From assembly GCA_024230435.1 (NCBI GenBank), contig JAAERL010001005.1, forward strand, positions 27,879-91,878: a stretch of DNA of 64,000 nt, given 5' to 3'. The translations under genes were made by a program, and so were the position numbers. This document shows positions 8,630-17,292 of the stretch, piece by piece. The DNA comes from Desulfobacteraceae bacterium. Lineage in GTDB: Bacteria > Desulfobacterota > Desulfobacteria > Desulfobacterales > Desulfosarcinaceae. The notes under the pieces are model-generated. The model was not told the DNA's origin. It was given only the letters and a program-made list of their open reading frames with translations, and did not search any database. Each line of letters opens with the position of its first letter. Position 1 is the first letter of the stretch.

Positions 8630-9340
8630 ATGATAATGAAGTTCAATATTTTTTTTAAAAGCTTGGCATTTTTTGGATGTTTATTCTTAGCACTGATTTT
8701 TGCATATTACGCAAGGCTGATTTACTCTGCCAGAGAGTATACCATCAATACGATCCTTCCGGCCGAAGCGGCCGCTGAATATCCTCTGGAGGTATCATCA
8801 TTAACATCGCGCCAATTAGAAACCCTTTTGAAAGTAGAAGATCCCGGTTTTTTTAAACATCATGGTGTTGATTTATTAACCCCCGGCGCAGGGACCACGA
8901 CCATTACTCAAGCGCTCACCGGGCAACTTTATCCTGCATCCTTAAAATCAGGTATTAATAAAATAAATCAGATATTGATCGCTCATTTTGTCCTTGATGA
9001 GTTAATGCCAAAAAACATGCAATTGCGCAGGTTCATAAATACCATCTATTTGGGGCCAGGAGTCGAAGGCTTTGCCAAAGCCGCCACTGCATACTTCGGC
9101 AAGCCTTTTGATCAACTTACTCAAGATCAATACCTTTGCATCGTGGCAATGATTATAGATCCTTGTGTCTTTAATCTCGAAAGTTATCCCGAACGAAACA
9201 AAGAACGCGCAAACCGCATCAAACTCCTGTCAAACGGCAAATACACCCCCAAGGGTTTGTTGGACATTTTTTATGGAAAACTGGATTTAGATGCACAGCA
9301 ACGTCTTCCTGCGTTTTACTATTTTGATTTCTATTATTAA
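8630..9340 (+). CDS. GT51-like peptidoglycan transglycosylase domain protein
   Basis: A 236-residue protein with one N-terminal membrane segment (about residues 8-28). It is followed by a glycosyltransferase 51 domain, the type that polymerises lipid II into glycan strands. Motif I is present (EDPGFFKHHGVD, catalytic-type E70), as are TITQAL and IYLGPGVEGFAKAATAYFGK. The second family glutamate, normally in ILExYLN, appears to be Arg133 here (QLRRFIN). This copy may therefore be inactive or altered. Length equals a monofunctional transglycosylase (MtgA, about 230-240) with no penicillin-binding domain. It is convergent with the lut genes. No good ribosome-binding site is seen; ATG at 8636 is an alternative start. 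Confidence 0.75.
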   Translation: MIMKFNIFFKSLAFFGCLFLALIFAYYARLIYSAREYTINTILPAEAAAEYPLEVSSLTSRQLETLLKVEDPGFFKHHGVDLLTPGAGTTTITQALTGQLYPASLKSGINKINQILIAHFVLDELMPKNMQLRRFINTIYLGPGVEGFAKAATAYFGKPFDQLTQDQYLCIVAMIIDPCVFNLESYPERNKERANRIKLLSNGKYTPKGLLDIFYGKLDLDAQQRLPAFYYFDFYY

Positions 9341-9365
9341 TAATGCAAGGTTTCCGGCTTCGGCT

Positions 9366-9386
9366 GCCCGGATTCTTAATCCGGGC
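9366..9386. terminator. Hairpin between convergent genes
   Basis: A perfect 9-bp stem (GCCCGGATT and its complement) with a 3-base loop lies between the GT51-like gene and the lutB-lutA fusion. It contains the fusion gene's stop codon. T-runs on either side are weak, so termination is likely but not certain. Confidence 0.5.
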
Positions 9387-11559
9387 TGTTGTGAAATTGT
9401 GTCTGTCTTTTATGCTCTATTTCCCACAGCATTTCCGACAAATGGATTACTCGCAGGTCTATACCGCGTTGGATAGCACCGCCGCGCAGTTGCAGGATGC
9501 AACCCGGACATTCCGTGACAAGCTGCCGGGCGCTGGTGCGTACCGCGTCATCAAGCTTTTTATCTAAAATTTGGGCCGAGATAGCCGGAAACTTGCTCGA
9601 ATAAGTACCTCCAAAACCGCAACAGGTTTGCTCTTCTTGTGCGGGGCGAAAATCCAGTCCGGCTTTTACTATCAATTTTTTTGGAGCATTTTTAACATTT
9701 AATCCGCGGCATAGATGGCAAGGTGCGTGGAAGGTAACAGGCATCGGCGCGTCTGAGGATTTAAAATCATCCATTGATAACATATCATTGATCAATACGC
9801 TAAAAGGTATCACTTTTTCGGCCAGCATATGTGCTTTTTTAGCCAGCTCGGAGTTATCGGCCAGCAGCCTGGGATAAGCATGGGTGAAATGGGATACGCA
9901 GGATGCACAAAGACTAACTATATGGTCAGGCATGTTTTTTGTCATGGCCAGAACATTGCGGGCGGCCACATGGCGGGCAGCCTCGATCTGGCCCATCATC
10001 TCCACGGGTAGTCCGCAACACGATTGCTCCATGGGAAAATCTACAGCAACCCGTCTGGATGCCAAGACTCCAACAGCAGCAGTAAGCTGTTCAGGATAAA
10101 TAAAATCCTGAGCGCATCCTGAAAAAAGAGATATGCGAAGTACTGGCTTTTTCACCTGGGGTTTAAGCTGATGCCACATGTCACGAAAGGCCTTTGGAGC
10201 AATTGCCGGAAGACGGCGAAAGTTATGTTCCTTTGATACGATCATGGGCAGGTGCCGCAAGTATGGCGCGCCACCAGTAAAAGGTTTTTGGGCTTTAGCC
10301 GCGGCTTTCAACAAACCGTGAAATAGCTTGCGATTACTGAGAAGTTTTCCAAGCAACACATTTTGTATGGGGTGGCCTTGTTTATCCATCACCCTGACAT
10401 GAACCGCCTTAATCAGTTGCGGCAAATCTATACCCGCTGAACAAATTTCTTTGCATGCGCCGCAATTGATGCAGTTTTGAACTAGGTTGCGGGCTTTTTC
10501 GCGGCCATGAAAAAAATACGTCAGGATCAAGCCGATGGCGCCAATATAAATATGGCCATATGTGTGCCCGCCCACCATGCGGTAAACCGGGCATACATTC
10601 GCACACGCTCCGCAGCGCACACAACGCAGGGCCTGAACGAAGTCCGGATCGCGGGCAAGCTTCAAACGGCCGTTATCCAGTAAAATCACATGCATGATTT
10701 TTCGATTGTCTGCGGCTGCGCCACAGGCGTTGGGGCCGGTAATCCAGGTCACATAAGAGCAAATGTGCTGTCCTATGGTATTGCGCGGCAGGATTTTGAT
10801 AATCTTCAAAGCGTCTGCCAGTGAAGGAACCAGTTTTTCCACGCCAACCAGGGCCACATGCACCCGCGGCAGCGTGGTGACCAGGCGGGCATTGCCCTCA
10901 TTGGTTAAGATACCGATTGTGCCTGTATCGGCCAGAACAAAGTTGGCCCCGGTGATCCCCATATCGGCTTCCGCAAATTTACTGCGCAACTGCCTGCGGG
11001 CCACTTTAACTAGCCGTTGGATCTGTGCATCCTGTTTTTTGCCGGTGACTTTGGTAAAAAGGTCAGCTACCTGAAAACGGGATAGATGAATAGCCGGTAT
11101 CACCATGTGCGAAGGGCCTTCTGCCCGCAATTGTATGATCCATTCTCCCAAGTCGGTTTCGGTAACCTGCATGCCCCGGGATTCCAGATAAGGATTAAGC
11201 AAGGTTTCTTCGGTGGTCATGGATTTGGATTTTACAATTCGTTTAACATCGTTATCTTTTGCGATTTTGGCAATCATGCGGTTGGCCTGGCTTGCAGTCC
11301 GCGCCAGATGGACATGAACACCCATTTTTTCAGCATTTTGCTTAAAGCGCGTATACAAAACATCTAATTGCGCCAAAGCATTATCTTTAAGACGTACAAT
11401 ATCGGCCACCAGGCAGTCAAAATCCAAACCGGAAAAAGCTTCGTCACGCGAGGCGCGATAAGATAAGGCAAATTTATCCAATGCTTTTCGCTGAAATTTG
11501 TCTTCCAAAGCTTCTTCGATCTGCTTGCGGTAGGCTTTTAGATTACGGGCGTTTTGCAT
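9376..11559 (-). CDS. LutB-LutA fusion: LUD-domain ferredoxin plus CCG-domain protein
   Basis: A 727-residue protein joining two subunits of the LutABC/LldEFG L-lactate oxidation system. Residues 1 to about 300 form a LUD domain (ADTGTIGILTNEGN). Two ferredoxin motifs follow (CVRCGACANVCP and CINCGACKEIC). The C-terminal third holds the two cysteine-rich CCG repeats (SCCGLPVEMMG with LCASC, and TCCGFGGTY with CPGC) that form LutA/LldE or the heterodisulphide-reductase-like half. It probably oxidises lactate, or another 2-hydroxy acid, with electrons leaving through Fe-S clusters. It overlaps lutC by 22 bp, and the start is supported by GGAGAG. No lactate permease is seen nearby. Confidence 0.88.
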   Translation of the reverse strand: MQNARNLKAYRKQIEEALEDKFQRKALDKFALSYRASRDEAFSGLDFDCLVADIVRLKDNALAQLDVLYTRFKQNAEKMGVHVHLARTASQANRMIAKIAKDNDVKRIVKSKSMTTEETLLNPYLESRGMQVTETDLGEWIIQLRAEGPSHMVIPAIHLSRFQVADLFTKVTGKKQDAQIQRLVKVARRQLRSKFAEADMGITGANFVLADTGTIGILTNEGNARLVTTLPRVHVALVGVEKLVPSLADALKIIKILPRNTIGQHICSYVTWITGPNACGAAADNRKIMHVILLDNGRLKLARDPDFVQALRCVRCGACANVCPVYRMVGGHTYGHIYIGAIGLILTYFFHGREKARNLVQNCINCGACKEICSAGIDLPQLIKAVHVRVMDKQGHPIQNVLLGKLLSNRKLFHGLLKAAAKAQKPFTGGAPYLRHLPMIVSKEHNFRRLPAIAPKAFRDMWHQLKPQVKKPVLRISLFSGCAQDFIYPEQLTAAVGVLASRRVAVDFPMEQSCCGLPVEMMGQIEAARHVAARNVLAMTKNMPDHIVSLCASCVSHFTHAYPRLLADNSELAKKAHMLAEKVIPFSVLINDMLSMDDFKSSDAPMPVTFHAPCHLCRGLNVKNAPKKLIVKAGLDFRPAQEEQTCCGFGGTYSSKFPAISAQILDKKLDDAVRTSARQLVTECPGCILQLRGGAIQRGIDLRVIHLSEMLWEIEHKRQTQFHNSPD

Positions 11560-12188
11560 GAATTACTCTCCATCAGCAGGATGTGCAGTTCAAGGGGGCC
11601 GTGAACTCCCAGGGCCAGCACCTGTTCGATATCGCCGCTGCGGCTGGCGCCGGTAATAAATGCAGTATAATTGGGTGTCTTGCCAAACATCGATTCCAAC
11701 TCGTCTTCCAGATCAGCAGCCGTGGCAACCAGGCCGGTAACCGGCAGCACAGCAACATGAATTTCACTAATCATGGTTGCCAGACGAATTTCTTCGCTGC
11801 CGGCATTCATAACCAAAGTTCCTGTTTCGGCGATACCATAGTCTGCAAAGGTAAAACCGGCATCGATACCGGCCAGATAGCCGCGCAATCCTTTTGTCAG
11901 TAACTTAATTCCCTTTTGGCGGCATATACGATTGAGCTTATCTGCAGCTTGCCCGTCAAGGCCCGGCGCAGCAATTATCTTAGGCGGCTTGTGCGAGCAA
12001 AGGTTTTGGCCTTTTTCTGAAAGCGCTGCTTCACAGCCGGGTGCAAGCAGTTCGCAGGCCTGCTTGTCAGAGCAAAGATCTGCCGTATAAACAAAAGCCT
12101 CTTGAAAATCGGCTACACGTTCAACTACGGCAGAAACTTTCCGGGCTTGTTTTTCAAAGAGCTTGGTCAGATCCTGCTTGTCTTGCAT
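11538..12188 (-). CDS. lutC: LutC/LldG-type LUD-domain protein
   Basis: A protein of about 216 residues with the LUD domain of LutC/LldG, a subunit of the iron-sulphur lactate oxidation complex. The stretch TFADYGIAETGTLVMNAG is the family's hallmark, as is the C-terminal TGASRSGDIEQVLALGVHGP. I place the start at the ATG at 12188, not the TTG six bases upstream, because AAGGAAG lies seven bases before it. The gene begins 13 bp after the tetR stop and overlaps the lutB-lutA fusion. The efflux operon, regulator and lut genes may therefore share a transcript. Confidence 0.88.
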   Translation of the reverse strand: MQDKQDLTKLFEKQARKVSAVVERVADFQEAFVYTADLCSDKQACELLAPGCEAALSEKGQNLCSHKPPKIIAAPGLDGQAADKLNRICRQKGIKLLTKGLRGYLAGIDAGFTFADYGIAETGTLVMNAGSEEIRLATMISEIHVAVLPVTGLVATAADLEDELESMFGKTPNYTAFITGASRSGDIEQVLALGVHGPLELHILLMESNSCKTPVI

Positions 12189-12201
12189 CAACAAACTTCC
12201 T

Positions 12202-12819
12202 TCATTGGGGGCGCAGACCTTCTATAAAATGATTGAATAAAACCGGGGCGGTTTGCTTCATGGAAAAAGCAGTGCGGTCAAACAGCCAGTGCTGTATCAA
12301 TCCTTTTACAAAAACCGATGTCATAAGCGCGGCATGCGCGGGTTTAATATCGCGTTTGACTTGCCCGATACGTTGCAGTTGTTTGAAATCTTTTTCAAAT
12401 GCTTTTAAGATCAGGCGTTTTTCCTCTCGCTGGCGGGCAAGAACCGGTTCGAGTTCTTCATGATATTCAATTTTGTAATAGATAAATTTATAATAGGTAT
12501 TGAGCCTGTGATTGTTTTCAATATCAACAAGCCAATGGAGGATCTTGTCACGCAGTTCTTCCAGAGAATCAAAAGGCTCCCTGGCTATAATCTCTTCATG
12601 CGTAGTGTCATGACAGCAGCCAATATCATCTGAGAGAGCTTCGAGCAAATCAACTTTATCTTTGAAATGCCAATAGATGGCGCCGCGGGTAACGCCCGCG
12701 GCGGTTGCGATATCGTTCAAGGTGGATCGCAAATACCCTTTTTGACTGAATACAGTTAAAGCTGCATCTAAAATATCCTGACGGGTTTTTTCTGCCTCAT
12801 CTTTCTTCTTTCTTGCCAT
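12202..12819 (-). CDS. TetR/AcrR-family transcriptional repressor
   Basis: A 205-residue TetR-family regulator of the AcrR/TtgR type. The N-terminal helix-turn-helix is visible at about residues 18-60 (TRQDILDAALTVFSQKGY, then TLNDIATAAGVTRGAIYWHF). The C-terminal domain is a variable ligand-binding region. I place the start at 12819, where GGAG stands seven bases before ATG, not at the upstream ATG at 12882. It lies downstream of the RND pump genes on the same strand. Two palindromes resembling AcrR operators sit in front of the pump operon at 18952-19002, so it probably represses its own operon. Known relatives release DNA on binding drugs or hydrophobic compounds. Confidence 0.9.
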   Translation of the reverse strand: MARKKKDEAEKTRQDILDAALTVFSQKGYLRSTLNDIATAAGVTRGAIYWHFKDKVDLLEALSDDIGCCHDTTHEEIIAREPFDSLEELRDKILHWLVDIENNHRLNTYYKFIYYKIEYHEELEPVLARQREEKRLILKAFEKDFKQLQRIGQVKRDIKPAHAALMTSVFVKGLIQHWLFDRTAFSMKQTAPVLFNHFIEGLRPQ

Positions 12820-12933
12820 TTTTTCTCCACGGTGAGCGCCCGCCTGCTCCAAGGCGTAAAAGTCAGGGAGCCAGGCAGGCATTGCCCTTTTTTTGGAACA
12901 TAACCGTTTTAATTTCTGCCAAATATCCGATTC

Positions 12934-15900
12934 TCAAATTTTCGATAAACCGGACGCTGCCTCAAATTGCCTGTCTTTTCTTCGCAACTTCTTAGCAAAT
13001 GCTTCGCTGAACCGCTGAATCAACACGTAAAACATCGGCACATAAAAAACCAGCAATGCGGTTGCCGAGATCATACCGGCAAAAACAGCAGTTCCCAGCG
13101 CCTGTCTGCCCGCGGCGCCAGCTCCAGTGGCAATAACCAGAGGAAACACGCCAAGTATCAACGTCGCCGCTGTCATTAAGATAGGACGAAAACGCAGTTT
13201 AGCAGCATCAAGCGCCGCATCGGTGATACTTTGCCCTTCTTGTCTTGACGTTTTGGCAAATTCGGCAATCAGAATTGCTGTCTTACAAGTTAATGCGATC
13301 AATAAAATAATACCAATCTGGGTGTAAACATTGATATCCATAGACCTTATCCAGACAGCGGCCACGGTGCCCAGTACCGCCAAAGGAACCGATAGTATTA
13401 CGGTTAATGGCAAAGACCAGCTCTCGTATTGAGCGCACAAAACAAGGTAGACAAAAATGACGGCCAGAATAAAAATAAAAAGCGTCTGACCACTGGCCGC
13501 CTTTTCCTGGTAAGACATCCCGGTCCACTCATAGCCCATTCCATCGGGTAGCTTTTCTGCGGCAATGGATTCCATAATCTGCATGGCCTCACCCGAACTG
13601 ATGCCAGCAGCACCCTGCCCGTTCAATTTTGCCGAAGGATACAAATTATAACGGGTGATAACCTGCGGCCCAAGTGTATCGGAAACATCAACCACGGTGC
13701 CCAACGGCACCATATGGCCATTGTTGTTGCGGACTTCCAGCTTGAGAATATCCTCGGGTGTTGCCCGAAAACGTGAATCTGCCTGAATTCGCACCTGGTA
13801 GGTGCGCCCGAATTTATTAAAGTCATTTACATATACAGAGCCCAGGTTAGCCTGCAGTGTTTGAAACACATCGGATAAAGGGATGCCCAGGGATTTGGTT
13901 TGGCTGCGGTCCACATTAGCCTGCAACTGGGGAACGTTGGCCCTGAAGGTTGTAAAAACCTGCTTCAAATTACCTTGGGTGTTGGCCGCCATCATCATCG
14001 CATAGGCGTTACTTTGCAAGGCGTTCAGGCCCAGGTTGCCAACATCTTGAATCTGCATTTCAAATCCGCCTGCATTACCCAGCCCCATAATCGGCGGCGG
14101 CGGAAAAGCAAATACCATGGCCTCTTGAATATTGGCCACCGCACCCCATAATTGACCGATCATGGCGTCCAGGCTCAACCCGGCCGTCTGCCGCTCTTCA
14201 TATGGATCAAACACCGTAAAGATAGCAGCGGCATTGGAGGCAACGGTATCATCCAGTGCCGAGTAACCGGGCACCGAGACATAATTCTTAATTCCGGGCA
14301 TTTTGTCCAAACGCTCATTTATGGTATCCACCACAGCTTTGGTGCGCTGCAGGGAAGCGGCATCCGGCAGTTGCAAAGCGATAATGGCCCAGCCTTGATC
14401 TTCGTTGGGCACAAACCCTTTGGGAAGCTGATTAAACCCCCAAAAAGCCGCTGAGCTGATACCGGCAAACAAAATCAACATGAGAACTGCCCGCCGGACC
14501 AGTCTGCCGACCACAAAACCGTAGGCCCTCTGAACCCAATCAAAACACCGGTTAAACCATCGTGCAATAAAGTTCTGGCGGTTTGCGGTTGGACGCAAAA
14601 TTATAGCAGAAAGAGCCGGACTAAGGGTCAGGGCGTTGATAGCTGAAAAAATCGTTGCAGTGGCAATGGTAAGGGCGAACTGGCGGTATAGCTGCCCGGT
14701 AATACCGGAAAGAAAAGCCGTGGGAACAAAGACCGCCAATAGCACCAGTGTCGTAGCCACAATCGGGCCTGTCACTTCCTTCATGGCCTGAAGGGTGGCC
14801 GACTTGGGGTCCAACCCCGATTCATCTATGTTACGCATCACGTTTTCCACCACCACGATGGCGTCATCAACCACGATACCGATGGCCAGAACGATACCGA
14901 ACAGCGACAGCATATTTATGCTTACATCCAAAGCCGCCATAACCGCAAAGGTGCCGATCAGCGAAACCGGAATGGTAGCCATGGGGATCAGCGCAGCCCG
15001 CCAGTTCTGCAGAAAAATCAGGATGACCAGGATGACCAGAACAGTGGCGATGTAAAGGGTCTCCAACACTTCATCAATAGAGTCTTCCACAAATATGGTG
15101 GTGTCAAACGGAATATTGAACTCTATACCCGGAGGAAAACTGTGGGACAGCTCTTCCATACGGTTTTTGACTCGTTCAGCCACTTTCAGGGCGTTGGCCC
15201 CCGGTTGCGGGTTAACTGCTATGGCGGCGCACTCCTTGCCATGGGTCTGGCTGGCGCCACTGTACGACTGGGCCCCGAGCTCAACACGGGCAACGTCTTT
15301 TACACGAATCATCCGGCCGCCGGGAAGACTCTTTAAGATAATCTGCTCAAATTCAGCCACTTCCTCAAGCCGCCCCTCGACGTTGACGGCGTATTGATAA
15401 TCCTGTTGTTTATCGATTGGCGGTTGACCGATTTGACCGGCAGCTACCTGCACATTCTGTTCGCTGATGGCGGCAATCACATCGCTGCTTGTCAGTCCCC
15501 GTGCTTTCATACGCTCCGGGTCCAGCCAGATTCGCATACTGTAATTCCCGGCCCCGAAGATCTGCACCGATCCGACGCCTTCTAAACGGCTCAACTCATC
15601 TTTGATGCGAAGACTGGCATAATTACTTAAATAAAGAGAGTCTAAACTGTTATCCGGTGAGGTCAGAGAAGCAAAAAGCAGGATATTGTTGGACTTTTTT
15701 TTCACGGTGATCCCCATGCGCTGGACCTCCTGTGGCAAGGATGATTCAGCCTGGGCAACACGGTTTTGCACCAGCACCTGCGCCATATCCAGATTTGTTC
15801 CCACCTTGAAGGTAACGGTAAGGTTGTATGCGCCGTTATTGGTGCTGGTAGAAGACATGTAAAGCATGTTTTCTACGCCGTTTACCTGTTCTTCTATGGG

Positions 15901-16092
15901 TTGAGCAACGGTGCTTGCAACCACACCGGCGTTGGCTCCCGGATAAACAGCGCGAACCTGAACCGTAGGCGGGGCAATTTCAGGATATTGTGCAACTGGA
16001 AGTGTTTGAAGGGTAACCAGCCCCGCCATGATAATGATAATCGAGACCACCGCAGCAAAAATGGGCCGATTGATAAAAAAACGACTGAACAT
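12934..16092 (-). CDS. RND multidrug efflux pump, inner-membrane component (AcrB/MexB type)
   Basis: A 1052-residue HAE1-family proton-driven efflux transporter, normal length for AcrB (1049). It starts MFSRFFINRPIFAAVVSI, the classic first membrane helix. The proton-relay aspartates are in GIVVDDAIVVVENV in the fourth helix. The C-terminal half has ILLIALTCKTAILIAEFA with the relay lysine. The two large periplasmic loops form the porter and docking domains. It sits between the adaptor gene (9-bp gap, GGAGG before ATG) and tetR. It exports hydrophobic drugs, detergents or solvents through the partner outer-membrane channel; the exact substrates cannot be read. Confidence 0.95.
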   Translation of the reverse strand: MFSRFFINRPIFAAVVSIIIIMAGLVTLQTLPVAQYPEIAPPTVQVRAVYPGANAGVVASTVAQPIEEQVNGVENMLYMSSTSTNNGAYNLTVTFKVGTNLDMAQVLVQNRVAQAESSLPQEVQRMGITVKKKSNNILLFASLTSPDNSLDSLYLSNYASLRIKDELSRLEGVGSVQIFGAGNYSMRIWLDPERMKARGLTSSDVIAAISEQNVQVAAGQIGQPPIDKQQDYQYAVNVEGRLEEVAEFEQIILKSLPGGRMIRVKDVARVELGAQSYSGASQTHGKECAAIAVNPQPGANALKVAERVKNRMEELSHSFPPGIEFNIPFDTTIFVEDSIDEVLETLYIATVLVILVILIFLQNWRAALIPMATIPVSLIGTFAVMAALDVSINMLSLFGIVLAIGIVVDDAIVVVENVMRNIDESGLDPKSATLQAMKEVTGPIVATTLVLLAVFVPTAFLSGITGQLYRQFALTIATATIFSAINALTLSPALSAIILRPTANRQNFIARWFNRCFDWVQRAYGFVVGRLVRRAVLMLILFAGISSAAFWGFNQLPKGFVPNEDQGWAIIALQLPDAASLQRTKAVVDTINERLDKMPGIKNYVSVPGYSALDDTVASNAAAIFTVFDPYEERQTAGLSLDAMIGQLWGAVANIQEAMVFAFPPPPIMGLGNAGGFEMQIQDVGNLGLNALQSNAYAMMMAANTQGNLKQVFTTFRANVPQLQANVDRSQTKSLGIPLSDVFQTLQANLGSVYVNDFNKFGRTYQVRIQADSRFRATPEDILKLEVRNNNGHMVPLGTVVDVSDTLGPQVITRYNLYPSAKLNGQGAAGISSGEAMQIMESIAAEKLPDGMGYEWTGMSYQEKAASGQTLFIFILAVIFVYLVLCAQYESWSLPLTVILSVPLAVLGTVAAVWIRSMDINVYTQIGIILLIALTCKTAILIAEFAKTSRQEGQSITDAALDAAKLRFRPILMTAATLILGVFPLVIATGAGAAGRQALGTAVFAGMISATALLVFYVPMFYVLIQRFSEAFAKKLRRKDRQFEAASGLSKI

Positions 16093-16101
16093 AACCCCTC
16101 C

Positions 16102-17292
16102 TTAAGATGACTGATCAGCGGCGTGTGTGCCGGATTCTACCGCCGATTTCTTTTCCATAGGTCTCACCGGCGAACCAGGGCGCGCCTTTTGAAGACCGTT
16201 GATGATAATCCTGTCCTGATCGCCGATTCCCTTGGAAATAACGCGCATGCCATCTACCAAAGTTCCCGTGGACACCGGCCGGTACTGGACCTTATTGTCC
16301 TTGTCGGCCACCAGCAGAAAATGCCCCTGCTGGTCGCGGTTCAGAGCTGTTTCAGGAACCAGAAGTTCTTCTGTGGCCTCGCCCATAGGAACCCGGATAC
16401 GGGCGAAAAGGCCAGGTAAAAGCCTATGGCCTGAATTGGGAAATACCGCACGAACCTGAAGGGTTCCCGTTTCCGGATCAACACGGTTGGCGCGGTAATC
16501 AATGCGCCCTTTATAAGCAAATCCGGTCTGATTGGATAATCCAAGTAAGACCTGGGTATCATCGCTTGCGAAAGACGGTTGAAAATCCAGACCGCGCTCA
16601 AGGTAATTAAGCAATTCGCGCTCACTCACTGTAAAATAGACATAGATGGGATCATCTCTGACAATCGTGGTCAGCAGGGTGCGATCGCCCGCTCCGACCA
16701 GGTTGCCGGTATCTACAAGACTGCGCCCGATCCTGCCGCTGATAGGAGCAACAATCCGCGTATAAGACAGGTTCAGCTCAGCCGTTTTTATAGTCGCCTC
16801 AGCAGCGGACACGGCCGCCTTGGCCGATGCCAAATGAGCAGCGGCCTCGATCACAGCCACTTCGCTTACTGCTTTATTCTTGTAGGCTTTTTGCCTGCGT
16901 TTGCTGGTTGCCTTAGCCAGTTTGAGCTGGGCTTTGCTAATTTCCAGGTTCGCCCGGACTTCAGTCAGTCTGGCTTGATAGATATCAGGATCAATTGAGT
17001 ATAACAGTTCTCCTTTTTCAATCAAGGCGCCTGCTTTGAAGTGGATCTCATCCAAGAACCCTTCCACGCGGGCACGGATTTCGACAGATTCCAAGGCTTC
17101 GGTTGTACCGGAAAAATTGGCATACTCGGTGATATTCTTTTTTAATGGTTGGCTAACCGTTACAGTTGGCGCTGGTGGAGCAGTAGCAGCCGAAGCCGTG
17201 GCGTCTTCCCCGGAGCATCCGGCCAGCGCAATTATTAGCCCCATCAATACGAGCAATGGATAAATAGAATATTTTATATTCAAGGGCTTCAT
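16102..17292 (-). CDS. RND efflux periplasmic adaptor lipoprotein (AcrA/MexA type)
   Basis: A 396-residue membrane fusion protein that bridges the RND pump and the outer-membrane channel. It starts with a lipoprotein signal ending LAGC (Cys at about residue 26). The biotinyl-lipoyl-like halves (EIRARVEGFLDEIHFKAG and YTRIVAPISGRIGRS) flank an alpha-helical hairpin rich in Ala and Lys. Beta-barrel and membrane-proximal domains follow, including LLPGLFARIRVP. Length is typical. Its ATG overlaps the stop of the outer-membrane factor gene (ATGA), showing translational coupling in the order channel-adaptor-pump. Confidence 0.94.
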   Translation of the reverse strand: MKPLNIKYSIYPLLVLMGLIIALAGCSGEDATASAATAPPAPTVTVSQPLKKNITEYANFSGTTEALESVEIRARVEGFLDEIHFKAGALIEKGELLYSIDPDIYQARLTEVRANLEISKAQLKLAKATSKRRQKAYKNKAVSEVAVIEAAAHLASAKAAVSAAEATIKTAELNLSYTRIVAPISGRIGRSLVDTGNLVGAGDRTLLTTIVRDDPIYVYFTVSERELLNYLERGLDFQPSFASDDTQVLLGLSNQTGFAYKGRIDYRANRVDPETGTLQVRAVFPNSGHRLLPGLFARIRVPMGEATEELLVPETALNRDQQGHFLLVADKDNKVQYRPVSTGTLVDGMRVISKGIGDQDRIIINGLQKARPGSPVRPMEKKSAVESGTHAADQSS

